Source: Anaerolineae bacterium (GTDB taxonomy: Bacteria > Chloroflexota > Anaerolineae > Aggregatilineales > UBA2796). From it: 64,000 nt of DNA. The translations under genes and the position numbers were made by a program. Below, piece after piece: positions 51,892-61,101 of this stretch. The DNA lies in assembly GCA_019637555.1 (NCBI GenBank), contig JAHBVK010000017.1, positions 1-64,000 on the forward strand, written 5' to 3'. The notes beneath the pieces were generated by a model that was not told the DNA's origin, did not search any database, and saw only the letters and a list, made by a program, of their open reading frames with translations. Positions within the stretch are counted from its first letter, which is position 1, and each line of letters opens with the position of its first letter.

Positions 51892-52542
51892 ATGGACATC
51901 TCCGTTGTGAATATGGCTGGCAAGAAGGTCAAGACCATCGAACTGCCAGCAGATATTTTCGAGTATAAGATCAACGTCGGGCTGATGCACCAGTACGTGC
52001 TGATGCAGCAGGCGAATGCCCGTCTGGGTACGCACAAGACCAAGCGTCGCGGTGAAGTGAGCCGCACGACTGCCAAGTGGTACCGCCAGAAGGGTACTGG
52101 TCGTGCGCGTCACGGCAGCCGCAGCGCCCCGATCTTCGTGGGTGGTGGTCGTGCACTCGGTCCTGTACCGCACAAGTACACCAAGCGGATGCCACTGCAA
52201 ATGCGTCACGCGGCGCTCAAGAGTGCGCTTTCGGCACTGGCGCGTGATGGTCAGCTCGTGATGGTCGATCAGGTCAGCTTCGAGCAGCCCAAGACCAAGC
52301 TCGCCGCCGCGATGGTTTCCACACTGGTGGGCGAGGGCACCAAGACGCTGATTGTGCTCTCCGGGCGCAATGTAAACGCCGAGAAAGCGATCTCCAATCT
52401 GGAGAAAGTGCGCTATCTGCACGCTGCTTACATTAACGTGCGTGATCTGTTGAATTATGACCGCGTGATCCTTTCAGTGGATGCATTGGAAGTGATTAAG
52501 ACCTTGCTTGCCAAGCCAGCCAAGAAAGCTGCCGCGAGCTAG
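51892..52542 (+). CDS. rplD: Ribosomal protein L4
   Basis: 216 residues. The extended loop 'RGEVSRTTAKWYRQKGTGRARHGSRSAPIFVGGGRALGPVPHKYTKRMPLQMRHAALKSAL' that lines the exit tunnel is complete. Ends with a Lys/Ala tail. In other bacteria L4 feeds back on S10 operon expression. Start ATG 51892, GAGAGGA upstream. Confidence 0.98.
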   Translation: MDISVVNMAGKKVKTIELPADIFEYKINVGLMHQYVLMQQANARLGTHKTKRRGEVSRTTAKWYRQKGTGRARHGSRSAPIFVGGGRALGPVPHKYTKRMPLQMRHAALKSALSALARDGQLVMVDQVSFEQPKTKLAAAMVSTLVGEGTKTLIVLSGRNVNAEKAISNLEKVRYLHAAYINVRDLLNYDRVILSVDALEVIKTLLAKPAKKAAAS

Positions 52543-52566
52543 GCTCAGAGGATGATGGAGTAGAAC

Positions 52567-52854
52567 ATGAACCTTTATGACGTCATCAAGCGCCCGGTCA
52601 TCACGGAAGGCAGCACGCAACTAGCGGCGGTACTGAACCAGTACACTTTCGAGGTTGACCAACGCGCCAACAAGATCGAGATCAAACAGGCGATTGAGCA
52701 GATTTTCAACGTGGATGTGCTCAAAGTCGCCACCATGATCATGCCCAAGAAGATGGGTACTCGCGGACGCAAGCAGTTTGTGCGCGCACCGCAGTGGAAG
52801 AAAGCCATCGTCACGCTGCCCGCTGGTCAGAAGATCGCAGACTTCAACGTCTAG
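52567..52854 (+). CDS. rplW: Ribosomal protein L23
   Basis: 95 residues: 'LYDVIKRPVITEGSTQLAAVLNQYTFEVDQRANKIEIKQAIEQIFNVDVLKVATMIMPKKMGTRGRKQFVRAPQWKKAIVTLPAGQKI'. It forms the docking site for trigger factor and SRP at the tunnel exit. It starts 24 nt after rplD. Confidence 0.97.
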   Translation: MNLYDVIKRPVITEGSTQLAAVLNQYTFEVDQRANKIEIKQAIEQIFNVDVLKVATMIMPKKMGTRGRKQFVRAPQWKKAIVTLPAGQKIADFNV

Positions 52855-52880
52855 CGGCGATAGGAACAAGGAATTAGACC

Positions 52881-53711
52881 ATGCCTATCAAGGTATATAA
52901 ACCTACGTCCCCCGGACGGCGCGGGATGACGAGCCAGAATTTTGATGATGTTACGCGCAGCACGCCGGAAAAATCGCTGCTGCGGGGACAGCCGGGCAAG
53001 TCCGGTCGCAACTTCACCGGTAAGGTGACGGTGCGTCATCGCGGTGGCGGCAATAAGCAGGCATACCGCGTCATTGACTTCAAGCGCGACAAACTGGGCG
53101 TTCCCGGCAAAGTTGCTACCATTGAGTACGATCCCAACCGCACGGCGCGTATTGCGCTGCTGCACTACGCCGATGGCGAGAAGCGCTACATCATCGCGCC
53201 GCTGGGCTTGAAGGTGGGCGATACGGTGCAGAGTGGTGCCAACGTGCCCATTCGCACTGGCAATTCGCTGCCCTTGAAGAACATCCCGACGGGTACAGTA
53301 GTACACAACATCGAGATGGAGCCGGGTCGCGGCGGGCAGATCGCTCGTTCGGCAGGTGCAGGCGCACAGCTCATTGGTACGGAAGAAAAGTACGCGCAGA
53401 TTCGTCTGCCAAGCGGTGAAATGCGCATCGTGCATGAGAACTGCATGGCGACTATTGGACAGGTCGGTAACCTCGACCACAGCAAGGTAAAGATCGGCAA
53501 GGCTGGTCGTTACCGCTGGATGGGCTGGCGTCCGGCTGTACGTGGTACGGCGATGGACCCCGCGAGCCATCCGCATGGTGGTGGTGAAGGGCGCACGCCG
53601 CGTGGTATGCCGGGACCCAAGACTCCTTGGGGCAAGCCTGCGCTCGGTTACAAGACGCGCAAGAACCAGCGTACCGATAGGTTCATTATCCGCCGCCGTC
53701 CCAAGAAATAA
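52881..53711 (+). CDS. rplB: Ribosomal protein L2
   Basis: 276 residues. '[28 protein letters not shown]' at the N-terminus, and the C-terminal '[58 protein letters not shown]' with the essential histidine loop (HPHGGGEG). Needed for peptidyl transfer and subunit joining. Confidence 0.98.
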   Translation: MPIKVYKPTSPGRRGMTSQNFDDVTRSTPEKSLLRGQPGKSGRNFTGKVTVRHRGGGNKQAYRVIDFKRDKLGVPGKVATIEYDPNRTARIALLHYADGEKRYIIAPLGLKVGDTVQSGANVPIRTGNSLPLKNIPTGTVVHNIEMEPGRGGQIARSAGAGAQLIGTEEKYAQIRLPSGEMRIVHENCMATIGQVGNLDHSKVKIGKAGRYRWMGWRPAVRGTAMDPASHPHGGGEGRTPRGMPGPKTPWGKPALGYKTRKNQRTDRFIIRRRPKK

Positions 53712-53733
53712 CGTGGCGTAGAGGAGTGAAGTT

Positions 53734-54063
53734 ATGTCTCGTTCATTGAAAAAGGGACCGTTCATCGATCCCAAACTGCTGAAGAAGGTCGAAGGCATGA
53801 ACACGCGGAATGAGAAAAAAGTCATTCGCACGTGGAGCCGCGCCTCAACGATCTTCCCGCAGATGGTCGGTCACACGATCGCCGTCCACGATGGTCGCCG
53901 CCACGTTCCCATTTATGTCACGGAGAACATGGTCGGTCACAAACTGGGCGAATTCGCGCCGACTCGCACCTTCAAGGGTCACACTGGCGCAACACTGGAA
54001 CAAAAGGTCAAAGCCGCTGCTCCCGCTCCCGGTGGTGGTGGCGCTGGCGCACCGCGCAAGTAA
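53734..54063 (+). CDS. rpsS: Ribosomal protein S19
   Basis: 109 residues, slightly longer than usual (~92) owing to a Gly/Ala/Pro-rich tail ([16 protein letters not shown]). Core '[22 protein letters not shown]' and '[44 protein letters not shown]' is complete. It binds S13 in the 30S head. Confidence 0.98.
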   Translation: MSRSLKKGPFIDPKLLKKVEGMNTRNEKKVIRTWSRASTIFPQMVGHTIAVHDGRRHVPIYVTENMVGHKLGEFAPTRTFKGHTGATLEQKVKAAAPAPGGGGAGAPRK

Positions 54064-54085
54064 TTGAGGGGTAGAAGTAAGCATA

Positions 54086-54421
54086 ATGGAAGTGAAAGCA
54101 CACGCCACCACGCTGCCAGTCGCCCCCCAGAAACTTCGTCTGGTTTGCGATCAGGTACGCGGTAAGGATGCCGAGCAGGCGCTCGTAATCCTCAAGTACA
54201 TGCCTCAAAAGGGCGCGGAGTTCATCTACAAAGTAGTGGCTTCGGCACTGGCGAACGCGGAAAACAACTTTCAGTTGAACCGCACGGACATGTACATCAA
54301 GTCGATCTTCGCTGATGAGGCGATCAAGCTGAAGCGCATGAAAGCAGGACCGCGTGGTCGTTATCAGCCGCGCATTCGTCGCTACTCTCATGTGACCGTC
54401 GTCCTCGACGAACGTCAATAA
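54086..54421 (+). CDS. rplV: Ribosomal protein L22
   Basis: 111 residues: 'VKAHATTLPVAPQKLRLVCDQVRGKDAEQALVILKYMPQKGAEFIYKVVASALANAENNFQLNRTDMYIKSIFADEAIKLKRMKAGPRGRYQPRIRRYSHVTVVL'. The hairpin reaching into the exit tunnel (KRMKAGPRGRYQPRIRRYSH) is present. Confidence 0.97.
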   Translation: MEVKAHATTLPVAPQKLRLVCDQVRGKDAEQALVILKYMPQKGAEFIYKVVASALANAENNFQLNRTDMYIKSIFADEAIKLKRMKAGPRGRYQPRIRRYSHVTVVLDERQ

Positions 54422-54443
54422 GTAGAGGGGCAAGACACAAGAT

Positions 54444-55118
54444 ATGGGTCGTAAAGTTCACCCTGTCGGGTTTCGCCTAAAAATCAACCGCCCCTGGGAG
54501 GCACGTTGGTTCGCAGGCGACGAAGGCAAGTACAGGCAGATGCTCCACGAAGATTTCGCCATCCGGCGCTATCTGTACAAGGAGTTGAAGCAGGCGGCTA
54601 TCTCGCGCATCGACATTGACCGTTATCCCACGCAGCTCGTGGTCACGATCCACACGGCAAAGCCGGGAATCGTGATCGGGCGCAAAGGTGACGCAGTGAA
54701 GAAAGTCCGCATCGGTTTGGAAGACCTGACTCAGAAGAAGGTCAAGGTCGAGGTTGAAGAAATCACCAAGCCTGATCTGGACGCCAAGTTGGTGGCGGAG
54801 AACATCGCGGGGCAGATCGAGCGCCGCATCAGCCACAGCCGCGCTATCAAGCGCGCGATTGCACAGGCGTTCCGCGCGGGTGCGCTGGGCGTCAAGGTGA
54901 TCGCCTCCGGGCGTCTGGCTGGCGCGGAAATGGGTCGCCGTGAGGGTGCGATGGAAGGTCGCGTACCCCGCAACACGCTGCGCAGCGCCATGGATTATGG
55001 CACGGCGGAAGCGCTGACCACCTTCGGACGCATCGGCGTCAAAGTGTGGATTTATACGGGCGAAAAGGTGCAGGAAGAAGAAAAGCCTGAGCCTACCGAC
55101 GTTTACGTAAGTCAATAG
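54444..55118 (+). CDS. rpsC: Ribosomal protein S3
   Basis: 224 residues. KH domain with 'GIVIGRKGDAVKKVRIGLEDLTQKKV' (GxxG loop IGRKGD) and the C-terminal 'GVKVIASGRLAGAEMGRREGAMEGRVPRNTLRSAMDYGTAEALTTFGRIGVKVWIYTGEKV'. It shapes the mRNA entry channel. Its TAG stop (55116-55118) overlaps the first base pair of heptamer copy 8. Confidence 0.98.
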   Translation: MGRKVHPVGFRLKINRPWEARWFAGDEGKYRQMLHEDFAIRRYLYKELKQAAISRIDIDRYPTQLVVTIHTAKPGIVIGRKGDAVKKVRIGLEDLTQKKVKVEVEEITKPDLDAKLVAENIAGQIERRISHSRAIKRAIAQAFRAGALGVKVIASGRLAGAEMGRREGAMEGRVPRNTLRSAMDYGTAEALTTFGRIGVKVWIYTGEKVQEEEKPEPTDVYVSQ

Positions 55119-55185
55119 TGCTGAAGTGCTGAGTGCTGAAGTGCTTTAAGAAGTGCCTGAGTGCCAGTAAGTGCCTTAAGTGCCT
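55117..55185. repeat. Heptamer repeat family B, copy 8, inside the S10 operon
   Basis: AGTGCTGA AGTGCTG AGTGCTGA AGTGCTTTA followed by spaced AGTGCC units to about 55185. It starts on the rpsC stop codon (TAG shares its AG) and occupies most of the 118-nt rpsC-rplP spacer, a junction that is normally a few bases long. Confidence 0.8.
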
Positions 55186-55236
55186 TTTTAACCGTTCTCT
55201 CGGCTCAGAACTTAGAACTCGGATGAGGTTGAAGAC

Positions 55237-55671
55237 ATGCTCGTACCAAAGCGTGTAAAGTATCGTAAGCAGATGCGCGGACGCATGACCGGGCAAGCCA
55301 CGCGCGGTCAGGATGTTCAGTTCGGGGAATTCGCGCTGTTGGCGCTAGAACCCGCCTGGATCACGCAGCGTCAGATCGAGGCTGCCCGCCGCGCAATCGT
55401 GCGTTTCATCAAGCGGCGTGGGCGTCTGTGGATTCGCATCTTTCCAGACAAACCCGTCACCGCCAAGCCCGCAGAAACCCGCATGGGTAGCGGTAAAGGT
55501 TCCGTCGATCACTACGTCTGCGTAGTCAAGCCGGGGCGCATCCTGTTCGAGATGGCTGGTGTAGATGAAGCAGAAGCCAAAGAAGCGCTGCGCTTGGCTG
55601 GCTACAAGATGCCCATCAAGACCCGCTTCATCAAACGCACTGACCCGATTTCTGGCGAAGAAGTCGTCTAG
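55237..55671 (+). CDS. rplP: Ribosomal protein L16
   Basis: 144 residues: '[107 protein letters not shown]'. It lies at the A-site tRNA elbow; the conserved arginine (RMGSGKG region) is in place. GATGAGG lies 10 nt before the ATG. Confidence 0.98.
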   Translation: MLVPKRVKYRKQMRGRMTGQATRGQDVQFGEFALLALEPAWITQRQIEAARRAIVRFIKRRGRLWIRIFPDKPVTAKPAETRMGSGKGSVDHYVCVVKPGRILFEMAGVDEAEAKEALRLAGYKMPIKTRFIKRTDPISGEEVV

Positions 55672-55700
55672 GTGTAGAGGACAAGAGGAGGCAGGTTACG

Positions 55701-55934
55701 ATGGCAGAGAAAATGTTGAGACGGGAAGAGATTCGCGCGATGACCGGTTCGGAACTGCGCGACAAGCTCGACGAAAAGCGTCAAGAGCTGTACAAGCTGC
55801 GGATGGCTTGGGCGGGCAACTCGCTGGATAACCCCAACGAAGTTCGCAAAGTCCGCAAAGACATTGCGCGTATTCAGACGATCCTGCGCGAGCTTGAACT
55901 CGCCACCGAGGTCGTCAAGGGAGAAGGAGAGTAA
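55701..55934 (+). CDS. rpmC: Ribosomal protein L29
   Basis: 77 residues, a helical hairpin: '[60 protein letters not shown]'. Slightly longer than E. coli (63) with an acidic tail. The next gene starts 1 nt after its stop. Confidence 0.95.
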   Translation: MAEKMLRREEIRAMTGSELRDKLDEKRQELYKLRMAWAGNSLDNPNEVRKVRKDIARIQTILRELELATEVVKGEGE

Positions 55935-55935
55935 G

Positions 55936-56190
55936 ATGGCGAATGATCGTCGTCGGCTGATCGGGCGCGTGGTCAGCAATAAGATGGATAAAACCATCGT
56001 CGTCGCCGTTGACGTTTCTAAACGTCATCGCCTGTACGACAAGGTGGTTCACGAGACGCGCAAGTTTTACGCACATGACGAGGCGAATAGCGCCCTTGAA
56101 GGCGACCTCGTTCAGATCGTGGAAAGCCGTCCGTTGAGCAAAACCAAGCGGTGGGCGCTGGAGACGGTGCTGGAGAAGCGGGCGCAATAG
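55936..56190 (+). CDS. rpsQ: Ribosomal protein S17
   Basis: 84 residues from ATG 55936, preceded by GGAGAGTAAG: '[75 protein letters not shown]'. OB-fold primary 16S-binding protein. The frame is open further upstream inside rpmC, but that start has no support. Confidence 0.97.
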   Translation: MANDRRRLIGRVVSNKMDKTIVVAVDVSKRHRLYDKVVHETRKFYAHDEANSALEGDLVQIVESRPLSKTKRWALETVLEKRAQ

Positions 56191-56220
56191 ATTGGCGCTC
56201 ACACTGAGTAAAGGTGCATC

Positions 56221-56592
56221 ATGATTCAGCAAGAAAGCCGCATCAAGGTTGCCGATAACACCGGCGCGAAGGAACTTCTGGTCATCCGCGTCATGGGCGG
56301 CACGCGCAGACGTTATGCCAGAGTAGGTGATGTGGTGATCGCCACCGTTAAGCAGGCGACACCGCAGGGAATGGTCAAGAAGAGTGAGGTCGTGCGTGCG
56401 GTCATCGTGCGAACGATCAAAGAATATCGCCGCGATGACGGCAGCTACATCCGTTTCGACGATAACGCCGCCGTGATTCTGGAATCCGAAGGCGAGAACC
56501 CCCGTGGTACTCGTGTATTTGGACCAGTGGCGCGTGAATTGCGCGAACGTGGCTACCTGAAGATCGTGGCGCTCGCACCCGAAACGCTGTGA
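56221..56592 (+). CDS. rplN: Ribosomal protein L14
   Basis: 123 residues: '[87 protein letters not shown]' and '[26 protein letters not shown]'. Standard length; contacts 16S rRNA across the subunit interface. Confidence 0.98.
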   Translation: MIQQESRIKVADNTGAKELLVIRVMGGTRRRYARVGDVVIATVKQATPQGMVKKSEVVRAVIVRTIKEYRRDDGSYIRFDDNAAVILESEGENPRGTRVFGPVARELRERGYLKIVALAPETL

Positions 56593-56657
56593 TCGCCTTA
56601 ATCGACGCAGATCATAGTTGTCGGGTTTGTGGGGCATCAAGGTAGGTAAGTGAGAAC

Positions 56658-56978
56658 ATGCAGAAGATAAAGAAGGGCGACAACGTAGAAGTTATCGCCG
56701 GAAAAGATCTGGGGACACAGGGACGGGTGCTGGCGGTACTGCCCAAGGAAAAGCGCGTCCTCGTCGAGAAGGTCAACATCGTGACCAAGCACCAGAAGCC
56801 CCGCCAGCAAGGGCGCACGCAGACACAGGGCATCCAGAAGTTCGAGGCTCCCATCGACCTCTCGAACGTGATGCTGGTTTGCCAGAGCTGCAATCAGGCG
56901 ACACGCGTCGGCTTCCGCTTCGATGACGAAGGCAAGAAGGTGCGGTTCTGCAAAAAGTGCGACGCCACCATCGAGTAA
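56658..56978 (+). CDS. rplX: Ribosomal protein L24 with zinc ribbon
   Basis: 106 residues. The KOW motif 'KKGDNVEVIAGKDLGTQGRVLAVLPKEKRVLVEKVNIVTKHQKP' is followed by a C-terminal ribbon with C75-QS-C78 and C98-KK-C101, likely binding zinc. Many bacterial L24 proteins carry this ribbon. One of the first proteins to bind 23S rRNA. Confidence 0.97.
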   Translation: MQKIKKGDNVEVIAGKDLGTQGRVLAVLPKEKRVLVEKVNIVTKHQKPRQQGRTQTQGIQKFEAPIDLSNVMLVCQSCNQATRVGFRFDDEGKKVRFCKKCDATIE

Positions 56979-57004
56979 GGTGAAGCACGAGGACAGAAAA
57001 CAAT

Positions 57005-57556
57005 ATGGCGAACTTGAAAAACTACTACAAGGAAACCGTCATTCCGGCGCTGATGAGCGAATTCAAGTATGAATCGGTCATGCAAGTGCCCAAAGTGACG
57101 AAGGTGGTCATCAACATCGGCGTGGGCGAAGCAATCGACAACGCCAAGGCGCTGGACGGCGCGGTTGAAGACATGACCAAGATCACCGGACAGAAGCCCG
57201 TGATCACCAAGGCGAAGAAAAGCGTGGCGGCATTCAAGCTGCGCGAAGGACGCGCCATCGGCGTAAAAGTGACGCTGCGTAACGAGCGCATGTGGGCGCT
57301 GCTAGATCGGCTGATCAATCTGGCGCTACCCCGCACCCGTGACTTCCGCGGCATCAGCGCGAACGCTTTCGACGGACGCGGCAACTATACACTCGGTCTG
57401 CGCGAACAGTTGATCTTCCCGGAAATTGAGTACGATAAGATCGACAAGCTGCGCGGCATGGAAATCACGATTGTGACCACAGCCAAGACCGACGAAGAAG
57501 GTCGCCGCCTGCTCAAACTGATGGGTATGCCGTTCAAAGAAGGTCGCGGAGACTAG
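57005..57556 (+). CDS. rplE: Ribosomal protein L5
   Basis: 183 residues: '[111 protein letters not shown]' and '[42 protein letters not shown]'. Binds 5S rRNA and bridges to the small subunit. Confidence 0.98.
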   Translation: MANLKNYYKETVIPALMSEFKYESVMQVPKVTKVVINIGVGEAIDNAKALDGAVEDMTKITGQKPVITKAKKSVAAFKLREGRAIGVKVTLRNERMWALLDRLINLALPRTRDFRGISANAFDGRGNYTLGLREQLIFPEIEYDKIDKLRGMEITIVTTAKTDEEGRRLLKLMGMPFKEGRGD

Positions 57557-57577
57557 GGCTAAGGAGAGCTATAGATA

Positions 57578-57784
57578 ATGGCGAAGCGTTCTATTGTCAG
57601 CCGTGAAAAGCACCGTAAGTATGCAGTGCGCGTACGTAACCGCTGCCAGTTCGTAGACCCTTCATCGGGCAAAATCTGCGGACGTCCACGCGGCTATATG
57701 CGTCGTTTCGGTCTGTGCCGTATCCACTTCCGTGAACAAGCCCTACAAGGCAAGATTCCGGGCGTGACCAAGTCAAGCTGGTAA
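57578..57784 (+). CDS. rpsN: Ribosomal protein S14 with unusual zinc knuckle
   Basis: 68 residues, short (zinc-type) S14, but the knuckle is altered. The usual C-x2-C-x12-C-x2-C reads C23-x10-C34-x12-C47-x2-H50: eight residues are inserted between the first two cysteines ([10 protein letters not shown]) and the last cysteine is histidine. The C-terminal '[18 protein letters not shown]' is normal. A C3H site could still bind zinc. Position between rplE and rpsH is standard. Confidence 0.95.
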   Translation: MAKRSIVSREKHRKYAVRVRNRCQFVDPSSGKICGRPRGYMRRFGLCRIHFREQALQGKIPGVTKSSW

Positions 57785-57798
57785 GAGGTTAAGCAGAC

Positions 57799-58200
57799 AT
57801 GCTGAGTGATCCGATTGCAGATATGTTCACCCGCATCCGTAATGGATTGATGGTGGGCAAAGAGTCGGTGGACATGCCAGCCACCAACTTGAAGAAGGCG
57901 ATTGCCGACATCCTGAAGCGCGAAGGCTACATCGAAGAATTCGCGGTCAACGAAGGTCCTAAGCCGACACTGTCGGTAACGCTGAAGTATTATGGACGTC
58001 GTCGTCAACGCCGCGCCGTAATCAGCGGGATCGAGCGCATCAGTAAGCCGGGACGTCGCGTATATGTGCCCAAGTCCGAAATCCCCTATGTGCGCAGCGG
58101 AATGGGAATCGCTATTCTGAGCACGCCCAAAGGCTTGATGACGGGTCAGCAGGCGCGGCGCGAGGGCATCGGCGGCGAAGTTCTCGGTTACGTGTGGTAA
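57799..58200 (+). CDS. rpsH: Ribosomal protein S8
   Basis: 133 residues: 'DPIADMFTRIRNGLMVGKESVDMPATNLKKAIADILKREGYIEEFAV' and 'ISGIERISKPGRRVYVPKSEIPYVRSGMGIAILSTPKGLMTGQQARREGIGGEVLGYVW'. Binds the central domain of 16S rRNA and represses the spc operon in other bacteria. Confidence 0.98.
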   Translation: MLSDPIADMFTRIRNGLMVGKESVDMPATNLKKAIADILKREGYIEEFAVNEGPKPTLSVTLKYYGRRRQRRAVISGIERISKPGRRVYVPKSEIPYVRSGMGIAILSTPKGLMTGQQARREGIGGEVLGYVW

Positions 58201-58547
58201 GAGTTCAGTCGTAGCGCCGCAGCGCAGTTAGCTTGCAGGGTTTGCGCGAAGTACGGAGATAAATAGGCTGGGGGAGCACCAGAACAGTTGAAAGTTGGAA
58301 AGTCGAAAGTTAAGCAGTTGGGACGTAGATAACTTTCGACTTTGAACTCGCTAACTTTGAACTTTCAACTCGTCGCTGATGTTGCCCCGGCATATCTAGA
58401 GCGCCACTCAAGAGAAGAAGGTTCGTCCCGCTTGTAGCATGAGTGAGCGTGTCCGACGCGCAGAGGGTGTCTCGTAACCGTAACACCCAACAACAGCAAC
58501 GTAAGGCGTGCGGCAGCTTATGGAACCAATGGAAAGGGTATTCCATA
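58201..58547. other. Unusually long rpsH-rplF spacer
   Basis: 347 nt without a gene in a position where spc operons normally have a few tens of bases. It contains family D copy 2 (58286-58370). The plus-strand frame from 58443 that runs into rplF has no ribosome binding site before 58548. Confidence 0.6.
58286..58370. repeat. GTTGAAAGTT inverted array family D, copy 2, inside the spc operon
   Basis: AGTTGAAAGTT (58286-58296) pairs with AACTTTCAACT (58360-58370), and AGTCGAAAGTTA (58301-58312) pairs exactly with TAACTTTCGACT (58330-58341). An extra TAACTTTGAAC (58352-58362) overlaps. The nested perfect arms would give a long hairpin in the mRNA between rpsH and rplF. Confidence 0.8.
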
Positions 58548-59087
58548 ATGTCTCGTATCGGTAAGCAGCCGGTTCCAATTCCGGCAAAGGTAGAGGTGAA
58601 GATCGACGGGCAAGAAGTGACCGTTAAGGGTCCGAAAGGCACTCTGACGCAGACCTTCACGCCAGAAGTCGAAATCACCATCGAGGATGGCAAGGTTATC
58701 CTCACCCGTAAGGGCGATGCACGTCACCAGCGGGAACTGCACGGCTTGAGCCGCGCACTGCTCGCCAACATGGTTACGGGTGTTTCCACCGGTTTCCGTC
58801 GTTCACTCCAGATCGAAGGCGTCGGTTACCGTGCGGAGATGGAGGGCAAAACGCTCGTCCTCTACGTCGGTTACTCGCACAATATTAAACTGGAACCAGA
58901 ACAGAACATCACTTTCAGCGCAGAGCGTACCCTGATCCATATTGATGGAATCGATAAGGCGCAAGTCGGGCAGATCGCGGCGAATATTCGCAAACTGCGC
59001 CCGCCTGAGCCGTATCTGGGCAAGGGTATTCGCTATGAAGGTGAAATCATCCGTCGCAAGGCGGGTAAGGCAGGCAAGGGTAAGTAA
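58548..59087 (+). CDS. rplF: Ribosomal protein L6
   Basis: 179 residues from ATG 58548 ([33 protein letters not shown]), with AAGGG about 9 nt upstream. The C-terminal part '[36 protein letters not shown]' and '[37 protein letters not shown]' is standard. Near the GTPase-associated centre. Confidence 0.97.
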   Translation: MSRIGKQPVPIPAKVEVKIDGQEVTVKGPKGTLTQTFTPEVEITIEDGKVILTRKGDARHQRELHGLSRALLANMVTGVSTGFRRSLQIEGVGYRAEMEGKTLVLYVGYSHNIKLEPEQNITFSAERTLIHIDGIDKAQVGQIAANIRKLRPPEPYLGKGIRYEGEIIRRKAGKAGKGK

Positions 59088-59089
59088 TC

Positions 59090-59452
59090 ATGCCACAACC
59101 AACTAGCGTACAACGTGACCGTCGTCACCGTCGTCTGCGCGTTAAGGTTCAGGGTACGCAGGAACGCCCTCGTCTGAACGTTTACCGCAGCTTGGAGCAT
59201 ATCTACGCTCAGGTGATCGATGACACCGTCGGGCACACCCTCGTCGCGGCATCCACATTGGATACCGAGGTGAAGAAGGCTATCGACGGCAAGAATAAAA
59301 GCGATGCAGCCAAGATCGTTGGTCAGATTGTTGCACGGCGCGCGAAAGCAGCCGGAATCAGCAAGGTGGTCTTTGATCGTGGCGGCAATAGATATCATGG
59401 GCGCGTCAAGGCGTTAGCCGATGGCGCACGCGAAGGCGGACTCGAATTCTAG
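59090..59452 (+). CDS. rplR: Ribosomal protein L18
   Basis: 120 residues: '[50 protein letters not shown]' and '[48 protein letters not shown]'. Binds 5S rRNA with L5. It starts 2 nt after rplF ends. Confidence 0.98.
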   Translation: MPQPTSVQRDRRHRRLRVKVQGTQERPRLNVYRSLEHIYAQVIDDTVGHTLVAASTLDTEVKKAIDGKNKSDAAKIVGQIVARRAKAAGISKVVFDRGGNRYHGRVKALADGAREGGLEF

Positions 59453-59455
59453 TCT

Positions 59456-59536
59456 GAGTTGAAAGTTTGAAAGTTGAAAGTTCCGAGCCAGAACGCTGTC
59501 TTTAACTTTCAACTTTGAACTCAAAAACTTTCAACT
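59456..59536. repeat. GTTGAAAGTT inverted array family D, copy 3, inside the spc operon
   Basis: GAGTTGAAAGTTTGAAAGTT plus GAAAGTT (59456-59482) faces AACTTTCAACTTTGAACTC (59504-59522) and a further AACTTTCAACT (59526-59536). The arms pair over about 19 bp with one mismatch and one bulge. It begins 4 nt after the rplR stop. Confidence 0.8.
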
Positions 59537-59560
59537 AGTCGATTTGATGTGGAGAATAAG

Positions 59561-60145
59561 ATGCCTGAAGAAAAAGAAAGAAGAAGACGCGGGCCTCGCC
59601 GTCAAGACCGGGAACGGGAGCGTGAACGCGAGGAAGAACGCGAAGAACTTGATGAGCGTGTCATCGACATCGCCCGTGTAGCCAAAGTGGTCAAGGGTGG
59701 TCGTCGCTTTGCTTTCCGCACGGTGGTGATCGTTGGTGACAACAAGGGTCGCATCGGCATTGGCGTGGGCAAGTCTCGCGGTGTGCCGGAGTCGATCAAG
59801 AAGGGTTCTGATTACGCCAAGAAGCGCATGATCCGCGTTTATCTGTCTGGCGCAACCATCCCGCACGAAGTGATCTCCAAGTACGGCGGTGCAGAGGTGC
59901 TACTGCGTCCTGCTGCCCCCGGTACAGGCGTGATCGCGGGTGGTGGTATGCGCGCCGTGCTGGAAGCGGCTGGCGTGCGCGACATCCTGTGCAAGAGCAA
60001 GGGCAGCAACAACAAGCTCAACGTAGCTCTGGCGACGCTGAACGCGCTCAAGCAGCTCATGGACCCCGAAGAACTGGCACGGATGCGCGGCAAGGAAGCT
60101 GGTTCGCTGCAACCGTTCTGGATCAAAGCTCAACAGGGTAACTGA
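59561..60145 (+). CDS. rpsE: Ribosomal protein S5 with charged N-terminal extension
   Basis: 194 residues from ATG 59561 (GGAG 6 nt upstream). The first ~33 residues alternate Arg and Glu ([22 protein letters not shown]), an extension likely to be flexible. The core '[52 protein letters not shown]' and '[47 protein letters not shown]' is normal. It maintains decoding accuracy. Confidence 0.98.
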   Translation: MPEEKERRRRGPRRQDREREREREEEREELDERVIDIARVAKVVKGGRRFAFRTVVIVGDNKGRIGIGVGKSRGVPESIKKGSDYAKKRMIRVYLSGATIPHEVISKYGGAEVLLRPAAPGTGVIAGGGMRAVLEAAGVRDILCKSKGSNNKLNVALATLNALKQLMDPEELARMRGKEAGSLQPFWIKAQQGN

Positions 60146-60147
60146 CC

Positions 60148-60336
60148 ATGACGAAGAAACTCAAAATCACGTTGGTGAAAAGCCCCATCGGCAATCTTCA
60201 CATGCAACGTAAGACGGTAAAGGCGCTGGGTCTCTCGCGCCTCAATTCCAGCATCGAGCAGCCCGATAATCCATCGGTGCGCGGGATGGTGTTCAAGGTA
60301 CGCCATCTGGTCAGGGTGGAGGAACTCGAACAATGA
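60148..60336 (+). CDS. rpmD: Ribosomal protein L30
   Basis: 62 residues: '[57 protein letters not shown]', the compact bacterial form. It overlaps rplO by 4 nt. Confidence 0.96.
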   Translation: MTKKLKITLVKSPIGNLHMQRKTVKALGLSRLNSSIEQPDNPSVRGMVFKVRHLVRVEELEQ

Positions 60337-60914
60337 AACTGCACGATCTTAAGCCCGCTAAGGGCGCGCATCGCAAGCGCACCCGCGTGGGTCGTGGTAT
60401 CGCCGCCGGACAGGGTAAAACCTCCGGTCGCGGTCAAAAAGGTCAGGGCGCACGCTCCGGTGGCGTCAAGGGTCCATACTTTGAGGGTGGTCAGCTTCCA
60501 TTTGTGCGGCGGTTACCCTTCAAGCGCGGCTTCAACAACCTGTTCCGCATCGTCCATCAGGAAGTGAACGTGGAGAAGCTGGCTGCCTTCAAAAAGGGCG
60601 CTGAAGTGAACCCCACGACACTGGCGGCAGCAGGTTTGATCGACAACGCCGAGCGTCCGGTGGTCATTCTGGGCGATGGCGAAGTCAAGGCGGCGCTCAA
60701 GGTCAGCGTGCATCGCATCAGCAAGAGCGCGCAGTCCAAGATCGAAGCGGCTGGCGGTTCGGTAGAGAAGCTGACATTGGCAGTCAAGGGCGCACGCGCC
60801 ACGATCAAGCTGCAAAAGAAAGCTGCTGCTGAAGCCAGCGCACCCGCTGTCGAAGAAAAGCCGAAGAAGAAGCCCGCAGCCAAGAAAGCGGCATCGAAAA
60901 AGGCGAAAGAATAA
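60333..60914 (+). CDS. rplO: Ribosomal protein L15 with basic tail
   Basis: 193 residues, ~45 longer than usual. '[44 protein letters not shown]' and '[20 protein letters not shown]' identify it; the extra length is a Lys/Ala/Pro tail ([19 protein letters not shown]). Starts on the ATGA overlap with rpmD. A late assembly protein of the 50S subunit. Confidence 0.97.
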   Translation: MKLHDLKPAKGAHRKRTRVGRGIAAGQGKTSGRGQKGQGARSGGVKGPYFEGGQLPFVRRLPFKRGFNNLFRIVHQEVNVEKLAAFKKGAEVNPTTLAAAGLIDNAERPVVILGDGEVKAALKVSVHRISKSAQSKIEAAGGSVEKLTLAVKGARATIKLQKKAAAEASAPAVEEKPKKKPAAKKAASKKAKE

Positions 60915-60917
60915 GGG

Positions 60918-60934
60918 CGTGAGCAACGCTCACG
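60918..60934 (+). terminator. Hairpin directly after rplO
   Basis: CGTGAGC-AAC-GCTCACG, a perfect 7-bp stem 3 nt after the rplO stop. No T-tract, so its role could be mRNA processing or partial termination before secY. Confidence 0.45.
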
Positions 60935-60936
60935 AG

Positions 60937-61063
60937 TAACCCGGAGATTCAGAGTGCGTTCGTAGCTGGGGCAAGTGCAGCGCACCGATGGCGGAAATTC
61001 TCTGCTATCGGTGCAGCCGACTAGCAGCAGCGACATAGCGGACAGCACCTTGACTCCGGGTTA
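60937..61063 (+). other. Structured rplO-secY spacer
   Basis: TAACCCGGAG (60937-60946) and CTCCGGGTTA (61054-61063) are exact reverse complements 107 nt apart, enclosing an internal 8-bp hairpin GCACCGAT/ATCGGTGC (60982-60989 and 61007-61014). The outer arms match the family E palindrome at 420-439, as if that palindrome had been opened by an insertion. It may be a folded mRNA leader for secY. Confidence 0.5.
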
Positions 61064-61101
61064 TGCTTACACCCTAATACTAGTTATCAAGAGGTTGAGA
61101 C

